Positions 58,914 through 64,000 of a DNA stretch of 64,000 nucleotides are shown one piece after another; position 1 is the first letter of the stretch; every line of letters begins with the position of its first letter. The position numbers and the translations under genes are program-made. The DNA is from Cloacibacillus evryensis DSM 19522 (lineage in GTDB: Bacteria > Synergistota > Synergistia > Synergistales > Synergistaceae): positions 2,099,283-2,163,282 of the forward strand of contig NZ_KK073872.1 in the NCBI RefSeq assembly GCF_000585335.1, in the 5' to 3' direction. Under the pieces are notes generated by a model. It did no database searches. It was not told where the DNA came from and was given only the letters and a program-made list of their open reading frames with translations.

Positions 58914-59238
58914 GAGAGCGAACATAACCTGTCGCGATAACTTTTACACAAAAATCGTGTTTACGGCATGTCAATGTTGGTGTGTCCTAAAAATCATTCA
59001 AAAAAGCCTATAAACAGCGTCGGCAGCCAAAGAAGATTACAAAACGCGCCTCATTGACTGCCAACGATATTCTTATAGTTATCCTTTAACCGTTGTATCG
59101 TGCGAAAGCTGACGCTGCGCTCGCGTTTACTTCTGCAAACTCGGAGTTAGTTTTACAGTTGAGCCATACGTCAAGCGCCCCGGCTGCGTTATAATAATTG
59201 TCCGGCGCCGCTGTAGCGGGGCCGAAGGAGGAGTACTC
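58914..59238. other. Spacer between the IS element and ywbE
   Basis: This stretch of about 325 bp has no gene I would support. On the minus strand near 59045-59110 there is a short open end reading SFRTIQRLKDNYKNIVGSQ before a stop, which could be the tail of a decayed gene, but nothing confirms it. A TATAAT-like sequence near 59188 may help drive ywbE, without a clear -35. Confidence 0.4.
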
Positions 59239-59436
59239 GTGGACGGAAGGACGAGATCGGACATAAAGATAGGCGCGCATGTGAGCATAGTGCTGAAGGC
59301 CGACCAGCGCACCGGAAAACTTACGGAGGGTGTTGTGGCGCGGCTTCTGACGAAGAGCCCGACGCACCCGCACGGCATAAAGGTGATGCTCGGAGACGGG
59401 CAGGTAGGGCGCGTGAAGGAGATACTGGCCGACTGA
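59239..59436 (+). CDS. ywbE: YwbE-family (DUF2196) small protein
   Basis: A 65-residue protein almost covered by the YwbE motif: IGAHVSIVLKADQRTGKLT followed by SPTHPHGIKVML and VGRVKEI. The family is widespread, small and basic, with no firmly assigned function. It starts at GTG 59239 behind GAAGGAGG, which is well placed. It is on the plus strand, unlike its neighbours. Confidence 0.9.
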   Translation: MDGRTRSDIKIGAHVSIVLKADQRTGKLTEGVVARLLTKSPTHPHGIKVMLGDGQVGRVKEILAD

Positions 59437-59584
59437 AAAAGCCGCGGCCGAGCGATTGAGCAAGAAACGACGCCGGTTCGCCCGGAATCAAAGGGGGATC
59501 CTCCCTCTTTGAAGTCTCCCGTATTTCCCTGCCTGTGTTTATGCAAATCGCAGAATGCTCTTGCATCATCCGGCCACGGAAATG

Positions 59585-59637
59585 CAAAACGGGCACGAGC
59601 TTTCATCCGTCATTGATGAAAACACCTGCCCGTTTTG
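59585..59637 (+). terminator. Nested hairpin downstream of ywbE
   Basis: CAAAACGGGCA (59585-59595) and TGCCCGTTTTG (59627-59637) are perfect 11-bp arms. Inside, TTTCATC pairs with GATGAAA. The T4 within the right arm could support termination, but the distance from ywbE (150 bp) leaves the role open. Confidence 0.5.
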
Positions 59638-59701
59638 TCGCGGCATCGCCGCCTCTGATTGCATATCTTCGCCGCCCCCTCTGCGGAGGCAAAGTTATGA
59701 T

Positions 59702-59738
59702 ATATTTTCCGCTCAAGTTAAAAAGGAGCGGAAAATAT
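59702..59738. repeat. Perfect 13-bp inverted repeat
   Basis: ATATTTTCCGCTC (59702-59714) and GAGCGGAAAATAT (59726-59738) are exact complements around an 11-nt loop. It could be an operator or a terminator stem; no T-run follows. Confidence 0.6.
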
Positions 59739-59887
59739 TTGACGCAGGGGAGCGGATAAAAAGCTGGGCTCAAAAATTTAATTATCGCAAGTTTTTACCC
59801 TCTCATTTTTTAAGGGACGCATAGCCGTTATGCTATTGTCGGAATATCAAGGTGCCGCGTCGCCCGTCCAAGCCTCTGCTGCGAGGT

Positions 59888-61258
59888 CTATTTGCTTAAT
59901 GCCGCCTTTTTGTTTAGTGCCGGCTGATAGTTCGGGTTCATTTTAAGAGCTCTGTTGAACCACTGCAGCGCAAGCGAGTTGTCTTTCATTTTCATTGCGC
60001 AGAGGCCGGCCCAGTAGGCGCTTACGAAATTTTGCGGATAGCCTTTCACAGCGCGTTCGAAGCTCTTGACAGCCTCTTTGGGATTGCCGCTCTGAAGTTG
60101 TTTTACACCGGCTGAATGGGCTATCTGAATGAGATTACGTTCTTTTTGTGAGATGGGATATGTTTTCATCACTTCGACCTGATCGGAGGTGTTCGGGTCG
60201 ATACCGCTTACGGGTACCAATTGAGCAGAACCGGATGGAGACGCCTGCGTTTGGCCTGCGGCCGGGGACGCCGCAGCGGGAGAAGCGTCCGCGGCTGGGG
60301 ATGCGCCGCCGCCGTAAAGAACGTTCAGAGCGTCCTGACTGTATTGCGGAGCGCGTTCTTTCCTGTATGCGAGGTTCTTATGTTCGCCTCTGTCTACCGG
60401 CTCTATGAGATCGCCCTTAAAAATATTTTCAATAGGCCCTGTGTTTTTTACAACAAGGCATTTGCTGAAAGCGGGCTGTGCGTCTTTTACTTTGAGGAGC
60501 GCGTAATTATTCTTCTCGGTGGCCAGCACCTTGCCGTCCAGTCCTGTGATGGCGTTGCCTTCCGCGTAGACGACGAGAAGGTCGTCTTTTTTAGCGCCGA
60601 GCGACGACCCCATATCAATGAGCACCTCGTCGCCGTTTAGCGCGATTACATGGTTCACTTCGCCGCCAAGTCTTTTGCGAAGCTCGCGGATGACTTTTAC
60701 GACGGCATCATGCGCCGCGGCTGCTTTTATCCCGCCGAAATCGGCCTCTGCGTATGTGATCCCGCCTATGCTTATGCCGCCGGCCGAACGGTCCGCTATG
60801 CCGGTCTCCCGTACGCCGAATGCGACGCTGCCCGTCGTGGTGTTAATTATCCTCGTATCAAGCGTGCATTTTCCTGTATGTGTGGCGCTTCCGATAAAGG
60901 AGATGACGACGCCTCCCACCGCCTCGGTATATTCTGTTACTGAGCCGAGGATGATATAATCGACACCAATCAATTTGCCTATTTTGGCAGCTGTGCCCAC
61001 GTCGACGAGCCCTGACTGGTCCAGCTTTTGTTCGCGCGCGATCGCGTCGAGGCGCGAGCGTTCGTAGACCTCGAACGTCTTTGTGTTGGCCATCTCGGTA
61101 GTAAACATGTCCGTCAGGGCTTGCGCCACAAGGTTGCTGCCCTCCGGCGCTTTGTTCTGGAATTCCATGACGGCAATTCTCATTGCCGCGGAAGACGGGG
61201 CGGCGGTTGATACGAGAAACAGAAATAATGAAATGAAAAGCGCGATACTTTTTCTCAT
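59888..61258 (-). CDS. Secreted CsgG-like protein with C-terminal TPR repeats
   Basis: A 456-residue protein. A signal peptide (1-24, ending SSA-AM) is followed by a CsgG-type domain: MRIAVMEFQNKAPEGSNL, then FEVYERSRLDAIAREQKLDQ and GVDYIILGSVTEY. After an Ala/Pro/Ser-rich linker (about 325-350) the C terminus has TPR-like helices (AVKSFERAVKGYPQNF, ALQWFNRALKMNPNYQPAL). Unlike curli CsgG it has no lipobox Cys, so a periplasmic or outer-membrane-associated role is inferred. It is last of three co-directional secreted-protein genes. Confidence 0.82.
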   Translation of the reverse strand: MRKSIALFISLFLFLVSTAAPSSAAMRIAVMEFQNKAPEGSNLVAQALTDMFTTEMANTKTFEVYERSRLDAIAREQKLDQSGLVDVGTAAKIGKLIGVDYIILGSVTEYTEAVGGVVISFIGSATHTGKCTLDTRIINTTTGSVAFGVRETGIADRSAGGISIGGITYAEADFGGIKAAAAHDAVVKVIRELRKRLGGEVNHVIALNGDEVLIDMGSSLGAKKDDLLVVYAEGNAITGLDGKVLATEKNNYALLKVKDAQPAFSKCLVVKNTGPIENIFKGDLIEPVDRGEHKNLAYRKERAPQYSQDALNVLYGGGASPAADASPAAASPAAGQTQASPSGSAQLVPVSGIDPNTSDQVEVMKTYPISQKERNLIQIAHSAGVKQLQSGNPKEAVKSFERAVKGYPQNFVSAYWAGLCAMKMKDNSLALQWFNRALKMNPNYQPALNKKAALSK

Positions 61259-61286
61259 TTGTTTTTTTCCCTTCTTGCTGCTTAGT

Positions 61287-62195
61287 TTATAGTTTGACGC
61301 TTGACGGGTCGCTTACTTTTTCCAATAAGTCTCCCCGTTTCAAGTCTTTGCTGCCCTTTATGATTTTAGCGGTTGAATAATTTGGATTGACATCCTCAAC
61401 TACAATTACCGATTTAAAGTTTTTTTCGATTCCGAGCACTGAGCCGTCCAGTCCTTTTATCACTCCGCTCTCGCTGTAGACAGCGTAATGCTGGCCGCGG
61501 CGCGCGCCGAGCGACGAGCCGGCGTCGATCGTAACGGAATTTCCGGATACGCTGAGCACATGCAGCCCTGACGCGCTTCCGCCGCCGGACGTCGCGCCGC
61601 CTCCTATACGGGCCCTGATGTCGTCGGCTGCTTTTGAAACGGCCTTTTGTGTCGCAGCCGCCATGACTCCGCCATGTTTTATCGTGCCGAAGCCGCCGAA
61701 GACTGATATCAGCGCGCCGGAGCTGTTAGTCGCCGCGCCCTCCTGCCTGCTGGTAAAGGTGACGCGGCCGGTCGTATTGCTGACTATCCGCACGTCAAGC
61801 GTCACGTAGCCCGTATTGGAAACAAACCCGCCGCCGACTCCAGGCAGTATGGCGGCGCCTCCCGGTGTTTGATAATGGAATTGCGTTATCGCGCCCGTTA
61901 TCATGTACTCGGCGCCGGTAAGCTTGCCAACTTTCGGAGCCGTCGACGAATCGACCAGCCCGGACTGTCCGAGTTTCTGTTCTGCGCCGATCTCTCCAAG
62001 GCGCTCCCGTTCGACGATGTCAAAGGCCCCCGTGTTCATCAATTCCGTCGTCATCATATCCGTAATTGCAGACGCTATCTGAGACCCTACGCCCGCTTTG
62101 TCTATAAACGGCTGAATTGAAATGACCGGCTTTGCCCAGCACGGTATGGCAAAAATCAGAAGAGCGAAGATTGCGCAAAGAAGTTTTTTCTGCAT
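61287..62195 (-). CDS. Secreted CsgG-like protein, shorter paralogue
   Basis: A 302-residue protein with a signal peptide (about 1-21, ending PCWA-KP) and the same CsgG core as its neighbour: VGSQIASAITDMMTTELMN, FDIVERERLGEIGAEQKLG and GAEYMITGAITQF. It lacks the linker and TPR part. Both share a C-terminal GSSLGARRGQHYAVYSE-type stretch. The two probably arose by duplication and may act together in the envelope. Confidence 0.82.
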   Translation of the reverse strand: MQKKLLCAIFALLIFAIPCWAKPVISIQPFIDKAGVGSQIASAITDMMTTELMNTGAFDIVERERLGEIGAEQKLGQSGLVDSSTAPKVGKLTGAEYMITGAITQFHYQTPGGAAILPGVGGGFVSNTGYVTLDVRIVSNTTGRVTFTSRQEGAATNSSGALISVFGGFGTIKHGGVMAAATQKAVSKAADDIRARIGGGATSGGGSASGLHVLSVSGNSVTIDAGSSLGARRGQHYAVYSESGVIKGLDGSVLGIEKNFKSVIVVEDVNPNYSTAKIIKGSKDLKRGDLLEKVSDPSSVKL

Positions 62196-62209
62196 TTAAA
62201 GCATGCCCC

Positions 62210-63007
62210 CTAAAATGACATCTGAGCCATGGCCCCGTTTACAACGCCGAGCCGAAGGTTGGGAAAACGGTTAATCAGATACTGGGCCGCTTCTGTGACG
62301 CTTACGCTGCCGCTGATTTCAAAAGAGGCGTTTCCAGCTCCGTAGCCGGACATTTTCACATCCGCGACGCCCGGCATCCCTTTTAAAGCAACAAGTATCT
62401 CGTTGGCGCCGTTAAAGGAGCCTACGTTTGAGATAGAGAGGGCGCATATCTGTGAAGACGCTGCGGCCTGCCCCGCGCCATTCCCGGCGATGAGTTGGAC
62501 GGCGGCTTGTTGGGCGGCCGCAATCAGTGCTTTGTGTGCGGCTTCATCTTCTGAATACCCAACTTCTTTGCCGGTGACGGAAGATGCTGCCACATATTGA
62601 GCGTTTGCGTCATAGGCGTTTAAAGAAACGACAGCGGTACCTGTGTACATATTGAATTCGTTTAATCTTGGTTTATGCACAGTAGCCTGTCCAACCACTA
62701 CCTGGCCGACGTGATAATTTTTTGTGAATGATTTAATGAGATTTTTGTTCCCGCCGATTATCTTCCTGGTGTCCACACTCCTTTTAATTTTTTCCATCTG
62801 AGCTTCATTTACGATCTTAAAGCCGTTCTGCAGAAGTATGCCGCGGATCGTGTTTTCGGCCGCGCCTCCGGAGGTGAAGAAGGTTTGCCCAATATCACCG
62901 ATGAAGACAGCGATATTCTTATTACGCGAAATTACAGCCTCAGAAGACGCCGTAAAGAAAAGAACAAAAACAGAACAAAGCGCCAAGATCCATCGTAATC
63001 TTTTCAA
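62210..63007 (-). CDS. Secreted protein of unknown function in the CsgG-like cluster
   Basis: A 265-residue protein with a clear signal peptide (1-24, ending SEA-VIS). The mature part has a Rossmann-like start (NKNIAVFIGDIGQTFF), a middle with VGQVVVGQATV, and a repeated alpha-beta tail. I do not recognise a family; the layout recalls small periplasmic domains found with lipoprotein activators. The start is TTG at 63007 behind AAGGAGGAG, the strongest site of the cluster. It is the first of three genes. Confidence 0.7.
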   Translation of the reverse strand: MKRLRWILALCSVFVLFFTASSEAVISRNKNIAVFIGDIGQTFFTSGGAAENTIRGILLQNGFKIVNEAQMEKIKRSVDTRKIIGGNKNLIKSFTKNYHVGQVVVGQATVHKPRLNEFNMYTGTAVVSLNAYDANAQYVAASSVTGKEVGYSEDEAAHKALIAAAQQAAVQLIAGNGAGQAAASSQICALSISNVGSFNGANEILVALKGMPGVADVKMSGYGAGNASFEISGSVSVTEAAQYLINRFPNLRLGVVNGAMAQMSF

Positions 63008-63030
63008 AATAAAACTCCTCCTTAATTTGT

Positions 63031-63057
63031 GTTAAATTAAAAAACCTTTAATTTAAC
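63031..63057 (-). promoter_or_regulatory. Palindrome in the leader of the secreted-protein cluster
   Basis: GTTAAATTAA (63031-63040) and TTAATTTAAC (63048-63057) are exact complements, 7 nt apart, between the likely promoter and the ribosome-binding site. The position suits a repressor operator or a leader hairpin. Confidence 0.6.
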
Positions 63058-63073
63058 TCGACGGCCTTTATTG

Positions 63074-63103
63074 AATATATAAAAGAAGATAAATGATTAT
63101 CAA
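63074..63103 (-). promoter_or_regulatory. Likely promoter of the secreted-protein cluster
   Basis: On the minus strand TTGATA (63103-63098), 18 bp, then TATATT (63079-63074). About 65 bp follow before the TTG start. The further stretch to 63300 is A/T-rich; one short minus-strand frame (63048-63239) there has no support as a gene. Confidence 0.65.
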
Positions 63104-63300
63104 CGATAAAGATTCGCTTATACACTGTCAGTATATGGTTTAGAGCCATTCTTTCGATTATTGGAACTATTGTAAATACATTTAATCTTGGTATCGTTGC
63201 CGATGAGAATAGAATATTACTAGATGCCTGGAAGGTCAATAACTATTTTAGAAAATGATATTTGACCGAAGAACTCCATACGCCCTCATCACACTTTCCG

Positions 63301-64000
63301 CTATCGCTGGCACTTCGGGCAATAGACGCTGCCGCGGCCGCCTACTACGACGCGGAGGAGGCGTTCGCCGCATACGCGGCAGGGCTCGCCGGCGCGGCCG
63401 TATACGTTCAGATAGCGAGAGCGGTACCCGCGCCCCTTTCCGGCGAGATACTCCTCGGCGCTCATTCTGTTTTCCGCAATGCCGGTCAGAAGCGCCTCCC
63501 GTATCGCCGCGGCAAGCCGCTCACACTCATCGACAGAGAGGCCGCAGGCCGGTCGTTCTGGACGTATATTCGCGGCAAAGAGGCTCTCGTCGGCATAGAT
63601 ATTCCCGATACCGGCAATAAACCCCTGGTCGAGCAGGCAGCTTTTAACGGCCGACTTCCGCTTCGCCAAGGCCGAACTTAAGTAAGCGGCGCTGAAGTCC
63701 TCGTCAAAAGGCTCCGGGCCGAGCCGGCTGACGCCGCTGAAAAGATCCTCCTCGCCGCCGCGGATCAGCCAGAAGCGCCCAAAACGGCGCATATCCGTAA
63801 AGCGCAGCTCCCGCCCGTTCTCTAAATGAAAGATGAGATGGGTATGCTTCTCTAAAGGAAAATCCGGCGGCGTCAGCAGCAGCGAACCCGTCATGCGGAG
63901 ATGCAGAACGATTCTGCCGCCGCCCTCCAGGCAAAGCGAGAGAAACTTTCCCCGGCGCTCCAGCTCCATGATCCGCTCGCCCTTCAGCTCACGGACAAAC
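63301..64000 (-). CDS. mutM: Formamidopyrimidine-DNA glycosylase, N terminus beyond the window
   Basis: The visible part covers about 230 C-terminal residues and stays open to the window edge, so the catalytic MPELPE start is outside. It has LHLRMTGSLLL, FTDMRRFGRFW, the helix-two-turn-helix stretch (FIAGIGNIYADESLF) and the zinc finger CRVCGERLLR...CPKCQR. MutM removes 8-oxoguanine and other oxidised purines. The internal ATG at 63969 is not the real start. Confidence 0.95.
   Translation of the reverse strand, partial: FVRELKGERIMELERRGKFLSLCLEGGGRIVLHLRMTGSLLLTPPDFPLEKHTHLIFHLENGRELRFTDMRRFGRFWLIRGGEEDLFSGVSRLGPEPFDEDFSAAYLSSALAKRKSAVKSCLLDQGFIAGIGNIYADESLFAANIRPERPACGLSVDECERLAAAIREALLTGIAENRMSAEEYLAGKGRGYRSRYLNVYGRAGEPCRVCGERLLRVVVGGRGSVYCPKCQR

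Larger units (their letters stand above)
59437..59887. other. Hairpin-rich spacer without genes
   Basis: No open frame here looks real. The stretch holds at least three inverted repeats: an imperfect one at 59489-59511 (CAAAGGGGGA / TCCCTCTTTG), a nested pair at 59585-59637 and a perfect 13-bp one at 59702-59738, the last two listed separately. It separates ywbE from the CsgG-like cluster transcribed toward it. Confidence 0.6.

Noticed and set aside
59045-59110. Minus-strand peptide end SFRTIQRLKDNYKNIVGSQ next to the IS as a gene remnant
   Set aside because: It looks protein-like but is too short to assign; kept only as a note in the spacer entry.
63048-63239. Minus-strand frame of 63 codons upstream of the secreted-protein cluster
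   Set aside because: It overlaps the likely promoter and palindrome, has no good ribosome-binding site and no recognisable sequence.

Overview
The window reads as chromosome of an anaerobic, diderm (Gram-negative-type) bacterium. My best guess is a member of the Synergistota such as Cloacibacillus or Synergistes. That rests on protein flavour and gene neighbourhoods recalled from memory, not on a search. Supporting traits are MinCDE together with MreBCD/RodA/PBP2, CsgG-like secreted proteins, a membrane pyrophosphatase of the K+-dependent sequence class, the redox repressor Rex, and the paired radical-SAM genes TIGR03960/TIGR03936. Nearly every gene lies on the minus strand, and about eleven genes appear to start with TTG.

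Region 1 (1-17.3 kb) is a CRISPR-Cas locus of type I-C character. A very large array (131 complete, apparently invariant 32-bp repeats by my count, entering from outside the window) is transcribed on the minus strand. It sits downstream of a tight operon read as cas5-cas8c(+internal cas11c)-cas7-cas3-cas4-cas1-cas2. Upstream of cas5 lies the most interesting part of the window. There is a solitary, canonical-looking I-C repeat whose stem differs from the array repeat yet still pairs. It is followed by a 36-nt spacer-like stretch, and the first 17-23 nt of that stretch nearly match two tandem sites directly upstream of a near-consensus promoter (TTGACA-17-TATACT) for the cas operon. This is the layout expected of a crRNA-like RNA that lets Cascade repress its own operon (the CreR / Cas-regulating-RNA idea).

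Region 2 (17.3-57.3 kb) is dense housekeeping DNA: tRNA modification and translation (sua5, tgt, metG, rsmI, a TrmN6-like methylase, dtd, an RqcP-like S4 protein); chromosome maintenance (smc, recJ, dnaG, radC, tatD); RNase G with the radical-SAM pair; a cell-shape and division cluster (mreB-mreC-mreD-mrdA-minC-minD-minE-rodA); the stringent-response enzyme; yajC-secD-secF; rex, eno, rpoD; the membrane pyrophosphatase; mobB; and an AI-2E-type permease. A 130-bp triple-nested inverted repeat lies between metG and tatD.

Region 3 (57.3-64 kb) is more accessory. It holds an intact IS30-family element, a small ywbE gene on the plus strand, hairpin-rich spacers, a three-gene cluster of secreted proteins (two CsgG-like) with its own promoter and a palindrome in the leader, and the 3' part of mutM running off the window edge. 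No rRNA or tRNA genes were seen.
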